Below are positions 46,018-58,600 of a stretch of 64,000 bases of DNA, piece by piece. Numbering within the stretch: position 1 is the stretch's first letter; each line of letters begins with the position of its first letter. Source of the stretch: Chenopodium formosanum. Lineage: Eukaryota > Streptophyta > Magnoliopsida > Caryophyllales > Amaranthaceae. The stretch is taken from NCBI GenBank assembly GCA_024500155.1, contig CM044872.1, positions 56,177,460 to 56,241,459 of the forward strand, written 5' to 3'. The position numbers and the translations under genes are program-made. Below the pieces are notes generated by a model, which had not been told where the DNA came from, did not search any database, and saw only the letters and a list, made by a program, of their open reading frames with translations.

Positions 46018-49000
46018 TACTAGCATCCTTATCTCAATTCGTCGAAACAAAAACTTGTACATTAGTAAGGTCAAGCCCTCTGAGACAGAGTAAAACATGT
46101 AACAAGTAGTATATCAATAGCATCCAATTGAAGATTTGTATAGTCAGGATTCAGGAACTATTGATAGCTTCAAGAACATGTTTCAAGTAGTACTTATATT
46201 GTAAGATTTGCAACAACGAACAATGACAATGCTTCAGTACCGATCCTGCAAGTATTGTGCAGGATCTGAGTAAGTCCAACTTACAGAGTCTTATCTCCTA
46301 TGTTCCTAACCACTTAAAACTTGGTAAAAGCAATTATTAAAGGAAAAACACAAACATGTAATGTGGCAAACATAATTGGAAATCAAATCATGTAAATTAG
46401 AAAGGAAAACCACATGTTAAAAGTCTATGAAAAACAAATTTATCTCCATATGTGTTTTTATCATAAAGTTTCATCCCCATTCATCAATAACACACATAAA
46501 ATGGTAATGGAAATGTAAGAAGACAGCACACACATTAGAATGTAAGGTTGCATTTTTACCGTGAATTATAAAATTACAGGAACTTTTATACCATTAACAT
46601 CATCTTTTTACTACCAATTAACCGGGCCGAAAGAGTTGGATAACCAGTCAAAAGATGCATAGTTACAGACAATGTATATGTGTTAAGGTGTTACTAAGGT
46701 AAAATATTAACATCAGTCCAGCAGATAATAGCAATTCTCTTAAACAATGAAGAATTCATAGCAAATCAAGGCCATAAAAAAATTAGAAAGTCAAATTGAG
46801 TGATAAATAGTTAAATAATAACTGCTATAACAGGAAGCAAACATAGTGAATTAAGGACCACACCCAGAAATATAAAACAATGGGCATAACATAACAAAGA
46901 TACATAAAAACAAGTGAACAGCTAAAGTGTGAACACTAAAATGTCCACTTCACTGGACATGCAGCCACTAAGTAGGCCACGTAATGTCGCGATTAGCTAT
47001 AATTAAACGAAATTAAAGGCGAAAAGGATGGTATTAACCACAAACATAATTAAAATACTACAAGAGATATAGTTTAGAGCATTATTGACAACATGCCAAC
47101 GGCATTTCCCATACACTAATTCCTGTGAATATGGAATTAGTTAATAATATCAACGTTCACATGAAACCACTTACATTAAATTAAACAAGCATTTGAAGCC
47201 TCAAATGCCATTTCAAGCTTGCCAACAAGGATTCCAAGTCAAAAGGCAACCGAAAGAGATATAAGTATGCTATACATTAATATATATACCAAGTGCAGGA
47301 TAACTTCAGCTTCCAACAGGTCCTTCAAGAAAGGCGATTCGAGGTCGGATGGCATAAGGAGAAAAGACTAAGAAAAGAAGTTGAGCTGAAAAGTGTGGAA
47401 GGTGAGGATGAACCCACTATATAAACCAAAAGGATGAATTTGTAACATAGTAGTAGACTAGTAGTAGTACTCAACTGAGCCAAGTCACCCTGAAGCTTAA
47501 CTGATTACAATAATAGCAATCAAATAAGGGGGGTTTCATAAGCAATAACATGCACAATTTCACGTCGTGGGCCATCAACACAAGGAAAGCAATAGCATTA
47601 AGAAGAAAGTAAGAAGCATAACATGGTTTAATGCTCAAAACCCATTAATCTTTTGACACTCATTCAAGTCACTTTAAAGTTTAACCCTTATCACTAGAGA
47701 GCCTAATTTACTTGTATCAATTGCCCTTTCCTTTTTCTCCCCGAAGTGGAAAACCAACTACGACTTTCAATTAGGCTAGAGAACAACTTCAACCATATAA
47801 GTCAAAAAATGTAAAGAATAAAAAGGAACGCATGGAGTACTTGGTACTATAACTCTACAAGCGACACATAAACTCTGGTCGCAAGTGAAGCTTATGTACA
47901 ACTTTAAAATTAGTTAAACATAGCCCAAATGGAGATTGACACATAGAACTCTGTTAAAATTTGGTAGCAAGAGTATAATGTTAATTTTCTAACCAGAAAC
48001 ACTGAAGAAATTGCTAAAAAGGAGTTGTATATGAGGATCATTTTCTTGCATGTTATACGACCAAATTACTTTTTCTCCGTTGCAGCTCTCACCAATACCA
48101 GTCCGACGATGCAAGTAAGATGGGACGATAATATTTTTAAATTCCATGAAAGAGACGGAGGAGGAGCTTTGAATAACCCACAAACAGCAAAACTTTGAAT
48201 GGAAAGCACCCTTGAAAAAAAAAAAAACATTTATCTTATCAAACAAGCAATGGTTTGCTTAGATGGTCCCTTACCAGCCACTATGTTAGTTAAAGCAGAT
48301 AAATAAGTAAAATTGACACACACGAAAATGCCATGCACCATACAATATTTTAAAACAGAGGCTCTAACTAGACAGATGATATGCATGATGTTAGTAACTA
48401 TGAGGGAACATCCAGGAAATGAGTACAACTATATGAACACGGGAAGCGGGGAAGAAGAGAAGCAGGAAAGGAGAAGTTAGAACAAAAAGGAAATGCCACA
48501 AAACATAAACCAAAGTCCAGGCATCACAGAAGCCATCATCCCAACAGAAGTTCTACCATCACTTATTATACTCCATGAAATAATCACACAAGTACCTAAC
48601 CAATAGCATGTTATTTTCAGATTCTCAGAATTCTGCAATAAAAAAGCAGAGATATCAGGACTAAACTTGGAAATTTTCCTACTCCTACTTTTGTAGTTTC
48701 TATGTGTTCCATGAGGGTTTCGTCTTTCATTGATGTACGCAATTCCATCACTTCTGCGCTGAAAAGAGTATAGGATAACCAGAACAGGAATTCAGAAAAA
48801 AGGCCTCCAACTACTTGGCTGGGATATGACAGCAACAAAATGTACCATTGATGTAATATGTGGTTTATTGCAAGTTTAGGATTGATCGAGTATTATCTAG
48901 TTGAAACAAAGAGCCTAAAAGGATTCATCTACCTACTCACCACCATAAGATGAACTTTTTGCCCAGTAACATCCCTAAAATACCACGTAGATGAAAATCC

Positions 49001-50226
49001 TATGTACACAACCTGATGTTCAATGTTCATGTGTATCAACATTATTAAATTTAAACCAGGCTACATTGTCCATTGTTTAGGGATTCCTTTAAGATATAGT
49101 ATTAATCTCCTGTACATACAGCACTACTGATCAACTTCATCACATCTAACAAGAGCATAGCAGCCAAATGCTCATTAACTAGAAGCGCGAGGTTTATTCC
49201 AACTAAGGGGTCAAAGAAACACTCTTCTCATCAAACATCTAGCAACCAAATCCTAAATGTACCTTGAAGATTGAGTCATATGTTTGCAAGAATTCTGCTA
49301 CAGCACATCAAGCATTCAACAATAAATTCTACAATTACAAGTAATATTCACCCGCCTTAAATCCCCAAAACATAGAGTCAATTGATTAAAGAGCAATAAG
49401 GTCCTAAACTTTTCACATGTTATGTCTATACATCAGCATCTAAAAGCTTAGAGCAACCTATATTAACATTAAAATGTTAAGAATATATCCAAAATGAGTA
49501 ATATTAGCTTGTTTTGGCATGAACCTATTAGCTTTAATAGTCTCCAATTCTTCCTCAAGCATTTCCACTTGAAGCTAAAGAGACTGGGAAGAAGCTTTTA
49601 ATAGTCTTCACATCCTTTTCAAACATTGTAGAATTTTTAATCGAAATTATGACCAGAAAATTTATCAATGAAGGTCAAATCACGGAGGTAGAAGAAACCT
49701 GAATCCCAATTGTAATATGACGGTGATACCTGACGGGATAAGATAAATGATATTTTATAATAGAAAAACGAAAAACATTTATTATTGATTCAAATCAACA
49801 AAAGTTAATTCTTAATTAAAATATAAATAAATTTATTTATGCTAATCCTTGAAAGATATATTGGATTCAAGGTTGAAACAAACAACGTTAATATTTTTTA
49901 AAAATTAACAAGTTACATATTAATTATATTATATGAAACTTTATGTATATTAGATCCTAACTAATTTAGAAACCGAATATCGCAAGGATATGACCTTATG
50001 AAAACAAGTGATCCTATATATTGGTTATCGAAACTGAAATTGTTAGATTCAGCCATATTAGCAGCTTTAGGTTCATAACTGTAGATTAGTGCAACTTATT
50101 GATTAGCCCCCAAGTGAGTACCCGCTTTAAAATTATTTAAAATTACATCATCATTGAATTAAAATGTAAGCGAAATTTGTTTGTAATTCATTAATGCAAC
50201 TATCACATGACCGCAATTAAAAATTA
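46018..50226. other. Noncoding region
   Basis: I see no supported gene. Short open frames on the minus strand between 47989 and 48838 have no recognisable domain. At about 49525-49640 the minus strand holds a coiled-coil-like coding fragment, listed separately. The region ends at the GAAAG target site of the Tat element. Confidence 0.5.
49525..49640 (-). pseudogene. Coiled-coil coding fragment 1
   Basis: On the minus strand two phrases, EKDVKTIK and VEMLEEELETIKAN, are readable in different frames, separated by a frameshift. The same phrases occur at 63910-64000. They look like heptad repeats of a coiled coil, perhaps from a retrotransposon gag or a host coiled-coil protein. The family is not identified. 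Confidence 0.4.
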
Positions 50227-50231
50227 GAAAG
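50227..50231. repeat. Target site duplication of the Tat element, left
   Basis: GAAAG, identical to 61965-61969. Confidence 0.95.
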
Positions 50232-50644
50232 TGTTTCGGGTGAAACAATGGGACCTTGCCGAAGGTCCTAAGAAGTAGTGAAGACCGGGCTCGGTCCAAG
50301 TGATGTTGGGCCGAGGATTTCCTGCACAGCAAACACACGTAAACTAGCCTCGGGGGGTGTTGCCGAGGCAGGTCCCTCCGATGCTAAAGTTAGTACAATG
50401 CGTGGAGAAAGAAAGCTATGCAAGAGAATTAATTGCTTGAGGCTTTATGTGAATGAATGTAAAATGGTGGAATTGATGGCTTTTATACCTTTGCACATAT
50501 TGGAGGAGTGGGCCTAAGCCCAATTGACTTGCCACGTCTGACTGACCTTGACTTTAGCACAAATGGAGAGTTGAACCTTGACCTTGGGCTTTTAATTGGA
50601 TCATTTATGGACTGGGCCCAATTGGACTAAATTGGACCCAAACA
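50232..50644 (-). repeat. Tat element 3' LTR
   Basis: 413 bp. On the minus strand it begins TGTTTGGGTCC and ends CCGAAACA. TATAAAAG on the minus strand lies at 50480-50487. Confidence 0.95.
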
Positions 50645-50662
50645 ACTTGCCCCCCAGACCCG
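50645..50662 (-). promoter_or_regulatory. Tat element polypurine tract
   Basis: The minus strand reads GGTCTGGGGGGCAAGT directly before the 3' LTR. Confidence 0.7.
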
Positions 50663-51157
50663 ATTTGGAAGTATGACGGGTCGGGTTTAATTAATCCAGA
50701 AAAAAGGGGGAAGTAAATGATTTAATTAATCCAAAAGATTTGAATTTAAACCGCAATTAATGAAGTAACTGCAGTTGAACGGATAATTGAGAAAATTGGA
50801 CGGATAATGGGTAGTTAATTAGGAGGGAACGTGTTTAATGGTTACTTAATGAGGAATTTAAGAGAAAATTAAAGCGCGGACTCCCAAAATTCCCATTTCT
50901 GGAAATAAAACGAACGGGGCGCACTATTTCTCCTCATTTCTTCACAAACACAAACTCGCTAAAAACCCCAGAACCCGCATCAAAACTTCACTGATTCCCC
51001 TAGAATTGAGTTTTGAAACTGAAATTCGTCTCTCCGAACTTGTAGATCGACAAATTCCGCCTCAGATTAAGGTAATTTTCCTTGATTTTTGTTTGATTTT
51101 CTTAGAATTTGAACACATCCCCTCTTCTTTTCGACTTTTCACTTCGAAAATCCGACA

Positions 51158-52656
51158 ATGGTGAGAGGTTTGAGAGGTAGATCACGCCAGCCACGGCGAG
51201 CGCGACAAATTCCGGATCCGAGGGACCGGATTGAAACATGGAATGGGGAAAGGGCAAGACCTGACCCTACTGAGGGGATTAGAGCAACCCCGATCTCTTC
51301 GGCGCCTCCTGAGGGAACGGAGGAGCCGAACGTCTCTGGGCAGGATGAAGAAGTCTCTGCCATGCTTTGGGATATACTCCCCGTCTTTGAGGAGTGGGAG
51401 AACCCCGAAGTGATCTCGGCGATGATGAGGAACAGGCCTTACTTTTGGTGGGTGAGGCACGCCGAAGTATATCGGTTCGCCGAGCAAATTGAGTTGCACT
51501 ACGGCATCCTTGAAGCCGATGGGTACTGGTGCCGAATGCCTACGGCATAAGACTGGATTCATCGTCCACCCCCTGGGTATGTGGGGGTGTACACAAGGCA
51601 GCTTCAGTACAGGCTGCGTTTCCCCTTGGACGAGTTCGTCGGAGATCTTCTGATTCACTACAGGATTTCTCTGTGCCAATTGACCCCTTTCAGCATCCGA
51701 AGGGTGATGACTTACTTATGGGTCTGTATGTTCTTCAGATACACGTCGAACCTGCACTGCTTTAAAAAACTCCATCGGCTGGTGCCGAATACTCAAAGCA
51801 GGTATGGCGAGCATGGTGCTGGGTGGTATCGGATCGAGTCCCACCCCCAGTACCTAACAATGTGGCCGAATGACTCTTCAGACAAGGACTGGAGAGGGCA
51901 ATGGATTTGGGTTAGGGCACCCACAGATCCAGGCCATCCCTTCGTCTTCAGCGCTCCTCGGTATCTCTCCGAGCCTGACCCAGACATGTCGAGTCTGGGC
52001 CCTTTAGAAAATGATGGCCAAAGAGACTTTCGTCCCAATCAGGCCAATATCTTCGGGAAGAGAGATAACCCTGGAGGGGTCGGCCGAATGAGATTTGTCC
52101 CGGAGACTTGGCTCCCAGATAACCATTATGTCTTCCAAGAGAATATGCTTGCTGCTGTTAGCCTCAGCCGAAAGATTAGAGACGGTAAGATCCTTCGGCT
52201 GGGGCCGAGGCCTTCTCCTTTTTCTTTTTCTGTTTTTGATTTGCACTTTTTCTTTGGAGTTGTCCAGCGTTTTTATTTTGCTGAACTAACTTCTGCTCAT
52301 TTGGGTGTTCAGAGCTGAACGAGGCCACCGCAAAAGTCAACTACAAGCGTCTCGGCGTCAACGTTGAGAGGACCATCACCAATTCGGTTCCTCCCATTAC
52401 TGATCCGAAAGACAGGGAGGCGCACCTGGACCATTCTCACCTCCAGATTGAGGCTGATGTGCTCTATCAGAGGCAAAAACCCTGGTGGAAGAAGCGTGAC
52501 CCTTGGTATCGCTTACTTCCCGAAGAGGAGGAGGCTGCTCGGACAGCTGAAGAGGTTGCCCGTGCCATCGAATCCTGCGAAGGAGGTGAGGGGACCTCCA
52601 AGGCTGCTGAAGACGAAGTAGTTTCCAGAGCCGAGGCAGAAGACGAGGCCTTGGTA

Positions 52657-52697
<41 letters not shown>

Positions 52698-54714
52698 TTT
52701 AACTTTTCAGCTTCCTTTTAACTCAATCCTGCCCCCCAATTCTGCAGCCTGGAGGAGGCAAAAGGAGATAAGGCAAAGCTCCAGCCCGTCCCGAAGACCT
52801 TTCGGACAGTGAATCCTCGGATTCAGAGGACATGGACGATCAGCCTCTTGTCTGCCGAAAGAGAAGAAGAACGGGTCCCGCTGTCGTGGGTCCCGGTGAC
52901 TTCGAGCTGAGGCCGATGCCGGGGGTTGTTATTAGGGACCCTGCCCCTGGCCGAGGCAGGGCTCAAGGTGCAAGAAGCTCAAGGGGTCCTCCGCCCCCAG
53001 TTCAGCCACCACTGAGAGTCCCATCTCCACCAAAAACTCCTCCTCCAGAAACACGAGAGATGGAGATGGATCAAAGGACTCCTTAGCCGAAAGAGGCGGT
53101 TCAGGAGGAGGTGCTGAATTAGGAGAGCGCTTCTCATCTCTCCACTGAGAAGGAGCCAGCTACTACAAGGGTAGCTGAAGAGACAGTGGCAGCCGAAAAC
53201 ATAACAAATGCTGCCACTACTGAAGGATTCGCTACGAAGATTCAGCAAGCTGCTGACGCTCTTCTGACGCAGCCAGAGGAACATCCAGTGGTTGAGACAG
53301 TCAACCTGGATGAATCTGCTGAAGAGACGGAGGACCAGAATGCTGAGGTGCCTTCGTATTCAATTCCCTCCTTTCAGACATTCAGGTCTGAAGAAATGGG
53401 GTTCTCGGCCCCCCGCATCCCAATTCCCGAGCACATCTGGGACATCATTTGGGGCCAGAACAGAGAGGGAGCTGCTGCCTACTTCGGCAATTTTGCCGGC
53501 ATGTCTGAAGTAGACAGGGCAAGGTTATGGTCGCTGAAGGCCACTCTGGGATAGGAGAATCCAACAGAAGGGTTCCTGACCCTTCTAGATCCAACCAACT
53601 GCTGATGATGCAGGTAAATTTTTCTGTCTTGCCTTTACTTTCTTCTTGATATACTTATTTTATTATATTATTTTTTACTGACTTGTGCCTCTGTTTCCAG
53701 TTTGTGCACAATCAGACTCTCACTGTAGAGCTGATAGACGATCTCCAAGACAAGTTGGAGATTGCTCAGGCTGAAGCATCCTTGGCCGAGGAGAAGGTAA
53801 AGGTTGCTGAAGAGAGGCAGGCTGAAGCTTAAAAATATGAGGAACAGGCTGCTAAGGCCCTCAAAAAGTTCTGCGATGCTATGCAAAATGAGATCTTCCC
53901 CACCCTTCTTGAAGGGGAGCAGCTGATCAATGAGTATGGGGTCGTTGACATTCCCAGCTTCAGGGCGGCTGTTGAGCGCCGAATTGCTGAGGAGGTTAAC
54001 AATAGAGCTGCCCTTCAGATTCAGGAGCTGCAGTCCAGGGTTGAGGTCCTTGAGGCTAAAGAAAAGAATTTCGAAGAGACAATGCAAGCCGAGGACGCTC
54101 AGATTTCTCAGGCTAACACTACTGCTGAATATCAAATCCTGAGAATTGAAGATTTGGAGGGCCAGCTGAAGGCCAAGATTGAAGAGTTGTCTCAAGCAGA
54201 GACTACTATTGGCTTAGTTCAGAACCAGCTGAACAACACCAATGCTGCTGCAAACAGAGTTCAGCTGGACTTGGACGAGGCCAAACAAAAGTTGGTCGAT
54301 CAGCAAGCTGCTTCCCAGCAAGCCCTTGAAGGTGTCCAGAAGCAGCTCGCTGATGCTGAGGGGTTTTTGGCCGTGAGGAAGTACACTGAAGATCAGTATG
54401 CCACGGCCTTCCACCAAGGGTACAAAGTGGCCTGAAGGTTGGCTCTTCATCTGGCGCCTGAGCTAGACTTTTATCAGTGTGAGCTTTGGGCTAAAGATCC
54501 AAAGCATCCTCATATGCTGTTTGCCAGTCAGGCTGAAGTGGACTTGGAGGATCGTCTCCAAGCTGAGAAGCTTGAGGCTGCTGAGGATGAAGAAACCGAG
54601 AACCAAGAGAGAGAGGCCCAAGCTCAGACTCAGCCTGCACATTCAACAACTGGAATCGGAGCCAGCACAGAGCCCAGCGCCACTAAGAAGCGTGATCCTT
54701 CAGCTGAAGCCTAG
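51158..54714 (+). pseudogene. Antisense gene (aORF) of the Tat element, four exons, broken by stops
   Basis: Exons are 51158-52184, 52313-52653, 52748-53613 and 53701-54714, about 1080 codons, with GT-AG introns. One intron has a long T tract (about 52658-52694). The N-terminal third contains a region (FPLDEFVGDLLIHYRI, GWYRIES, WRGQWIWV) like the 'putative gypsy-type transposon' domain (Pfam Transposase_28). The middle is acidic, then Pro-rich with a KRRR cluster. Exon 4 is a long Gln/Glu/Ala-rich coiled coil. In-frame stops are at 51548, 52769, 53084, 53120, 53552, 53830 and 54433, and the exon 3/4 phase is off by one. Apart from these the frame is open. Antisense extra frames occur in other Tat elements; their function is unknown. 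Confidence 0.8.
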
Positions 54715-55603
54715 GGACTCGGGCAGTCGTCTTCAGAAACTTGCGGATCAACTTGTGCTTAATTTCTAACTTGCCGCTTCTGAATTTTTGCCTTCGTTTT
54801 GCTTCAGCTTGCCTTGATGTACAAACTGTTAGTTTTTGTATTTGTACGTACTTCGGCAGCTGTAATTTTCCGCTTGTGGGCGGCTGCCGATGCTTTACTT
54901 TATGTTTTAGAACACTAGAACTTGTAGCTCGTTTCCCGAGCACTTTTCTCATTTATCCAATGCTTTTCTCCAATTTCTTTGCCTTAAATTTGCATGCTTG
55001 TTTTTCTGAATTTTGAAATTTTTCACGAAATTTGCTAAGTACATAGCTTTCGGCTTAAAGATTAGCTGAAGACAATCTGCACTTGTAGTGCCTCTTGCCC
55101 CCCCAGAAATCTGAAGACTTGGTCTTTGGATTTCTAAGTTGGGTTTTGTTTTCTTTTGCTTTCAGACGAAGCTAAGTAAAAATTTCTAACAGTTTTGCTA
55201 TTTATTCTTGGTTTCCTGTCTATCTGAAAGAATGGATATCTAAAACACAGGGCCAACTTAAGGCAATGTTTCAGATAATGGCCCTCTGGGATACAAGGCT
55301 CAGGTAAGGCAATATCCCAGATTTTTCCATGGACTCATTGTCTTGGAGAACAAGTCTTGCTGAAGTTTCCACTTCAGCTGAAAGACCAGAGTTCTTTAAA
55401 AGACGAGTTTGTCAGCAATCTGAAACCCGGTGCCCTGAAGGCGAAGGTTTCAGACAAGGCTGAATAAAAACCCTTAAAGAGTAGATAGAATAAGGAAAAA
55501 TTGAAAGAACAAAAAACTGCAAATATTTATGGAAATTGTGGCTCTGAGGCCTTTCATCAATAACTCAAAATGTACTTACAAAGATTGTTCCGCCCCGAAG
55601 GGT
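54715..55603. other. Convergent 3' region between antisense gene and gag-pol
   Basis: Noncoding DNA between the two opposing stop codons. It contains GCCGA/TTCGGC and CTGAAG/CTTCAG words frequent throughout the element, and no gene. It presumably holds both 3' ends. Confidence 0.6.
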
Positions 55604-58600
55604 TTACACATGATATTTCTTAAGTACATCAGTATTCCAGTGATTTTTCAGCTCAGTTCCATCTAACTGCCGAAGTCGGTATGTCCCTGGCTGAAGCTCA
55701 TCATAAATTTCATAGGGTCCTTCCCAAGCAGCTGAGAGTTTCCCATGGATTCAGCTTTTCTGAACTGCAGCAGCATTCCGAAGGACGAGGTCTCCAATTT
55801 TGAGAGGCCTCGCATGGACTCTTCGGTTGTAAAACTTGCTGACCCTCTGCTTGAAAGCAGTCATTCTATCTCGGGCCGAGTCTCTTACTTCGTCAAGGAA
55901 ATCAAGAGATTCCTTCATAAGTTGCTCATTCTCAGCCGAGAAGTGATGCACTCGTAAACTTTCAGAACCGATTTCTACTAGAAGAACTACTTCAGCACCA
56001 TACACCAACTCAAAAGGTGAATAGCCCGTAGCCTCTTTTTCGGTTGTCCGAAGTGACCAGAGGGTTCCTGGGAGTTCCTCTATCCACTTGGACTTTTGAT
56101 CTTCAACCCTTTTCTTCAAAGCATTGAGAATCTGTTTATTTGCAGCTTCGGCTTGGCCATTACTTTGTGGATGACACACTGCTGAATATGCCAACTTAAT
56201 GCCGAACTGATCTGTATACCACCTCAGCGGCAAATTATCAAATTGCCTGCCATGATCGAAGACAAAAACCTTCGGAATGCCGAAGCGAGTAATGATGTTC
56301 TGCCAGATAAATTTTCTGATAGTGTGCTCTGTGATATTCGAAGCTGCTTCAGCCTCAATCCATTTGCTGAAATAGTCGATGCCGACTATCAACCATCTTT
56401 TTTGGTACGGTGCATCTGGAAAGGGTCCCAAAATATCCAATCCCCATTGAGCAAATGGAAGCGGATTAAGGATTGGCTGAAGGTCTCTGGCTGGCTGATG
56501 GATAACTGGCGCGAATTTTTTGACATTTTTCACACTTTCTGATCAGCTCCTTAGCATCCGAGATCATGGCGGGCCAATAATATCTGACCTTCAGTGCCTT
56601 GTGGGCTAAGGTTCTTCCCCCAATGTGGTTCCCACAGATGCCAAGGTGGATCTCCCGAAGGATGTAATCTGCATCAGTTGGGCCCACGCATTTCAGTAGT
56701 GGGGCTGAGAAGGATTTTTTCAGAAGCTCTCCCCTGAAGACGATGAACCTTGAGCTGGTTCGCTTCAGTTTGGAGGCCAAAATTTTGTCTTCGGGAATTT
56801 CCCCTTGAAGCTTGTAAGATAGGATGGGATCCATCCAGCTGGGTTCTGGGTCGGCGCAACACACCTCAGGTGCTTCGTGGAAACTTCTTTCTTGGCGCAC
56901 TTCCACATACACAGATCTGTTCAGCTCAGTGAGAGTTGAACTGGCAAGTTTGGAGAGTGCGTCGGCTTGAGCATTCTGACCCCTTGGGATCAGCTGAACT
57001 TCAAAAGTTCTCAGCTTTGCAATGACTGATTTGATCTTGGCGAGATAGGTTATCATTGAGGGCTCTTTGGCCTCGTAGCTGCCCCCGATCTGATATGCAA
57101 CTAGCTAAGAATCTGTCTTCAGACAGACATGCTCGGCTTCCAGAGAGATGCACAGTTCTAGGCTGACAATTGCTGCTTCATATTCAGCTTCGTTGTTCGA
57201 AGCCTTGAATGAAAATTTCAGTGCATACTCGAAGGATTTGCCTTCGGGAGAGGTTATTACTACCCCTGCCCCCGAACCACTTATGGTGGATGATCCATCC
57301 GTAAATACGGTCCAGATTTTCTTTTCATCGTCTAGCGTCTCCTGGTACGAGCATTCGGCCAAGAAGTCCGCTAGAGCTTGAGCCTTGATGGCTGCTCTCG
57401 GCTGGTAGCTGATGCTGAACTCAGTGAGCTTGAAAGCCCACTTGGCCAACCTACCAGATTTTTCAACTTTGCCGAGGACTTTTTCCAGCGGTTGATCAGT
57501 TAAGACCACTATTTGAAGGGAATCAAAGTAGGGCCTCAGCTTTCGAGCAGCTACCACCACTGCAAAGGCAACTTTTTCGAGCAGAGGGTAGCGAGTCTCG
57601 GCATCCGTCAGAGTGTGGCTGACGAAGTAGATCGATTGCTAAATTTTATTTTCTTCCCTCAGCAGCACTGCACTGGCGGTGGCTGGGCTAACAGCCGCGT
57701 ACAGGTACAAAGATTCTCCCTCTACTGGACTAGCCAGTATTGGGAGATGGGCCAGATGCTCCCGAAGCAGCTTGAAGGCTTCTTTTTGCTCGTCTCCTCA
57801 GACGAGCTCTTTCGTCTTTGGGAGTTTCAGGGCTTTGAAGAAAGGTAACCCCTTATCCGAGGCTCTGGAGATGAATCTCGAGAGGGCTGCCATTCTTCCG
57901 GTAAGCCGCTGAACGTCCCTCTTTGTTTTTTGCTCGGGAAGATCGAGCGCTGCCTGGACTTTGGCGGGATTGACATCAATTCCCCTTTTGCTGACCATGA
58001 ACCCGAGGAACTTCCCTGACTTCACACCGAAGACACACTTCTTCGGATTCAGCTTCATTTGATGTTTTCTTAAGGTGGCGAAGGTTTCGGCCAGGTCCTT
58101 AACATGGTCTTCATCTTTTTTGCTTTTGACGATTGAATCGTCAACATAGAATTCCATGTTTTGGCCTTTTTGATCGGCAAAAACCTGATCCACTAGCCTT
58201 TGATAAGTTGCCCCCGCATTTTTCAATCCGAAGGGCATTATTTTGTAATTGTACACCCCAGCGTTCGTGACGAATGCCGTCTTTGCTCAGTCGTCGGGGT
58301 GCATGAAGGTCTGATGGTACCCCGAGAATGCGTCCATAAAACTAAGCAAGGCATGGCCACTCGTCGAGTCGACTGGCTGATTGATCCTGGACAAGGGATA
58401 AAAATCCTTCGGACAAGCCTTATTTAGGTCCGTGAAGTCAACGCACATTCTCCAGGCGCCATTGGCCTTCTGAACCATCACCACATTTGCCAGCCATTCT
58501 GGATACTGACAGGGTTCGATGAAGCCTGCATCCAGCAACTTTTTGACCTCGGCTGCGATGTCTCGGTTCTTATTTGCAGAGTAATTCCGCTTCTTTTACT

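Noticed and set aside
50278..50517. 79-codon frame in each Tat LTR (also at 61598)
   Set aside because: Identical because the LTRs are repeats; it is antisense to the element promoter and has no recognisable domain.
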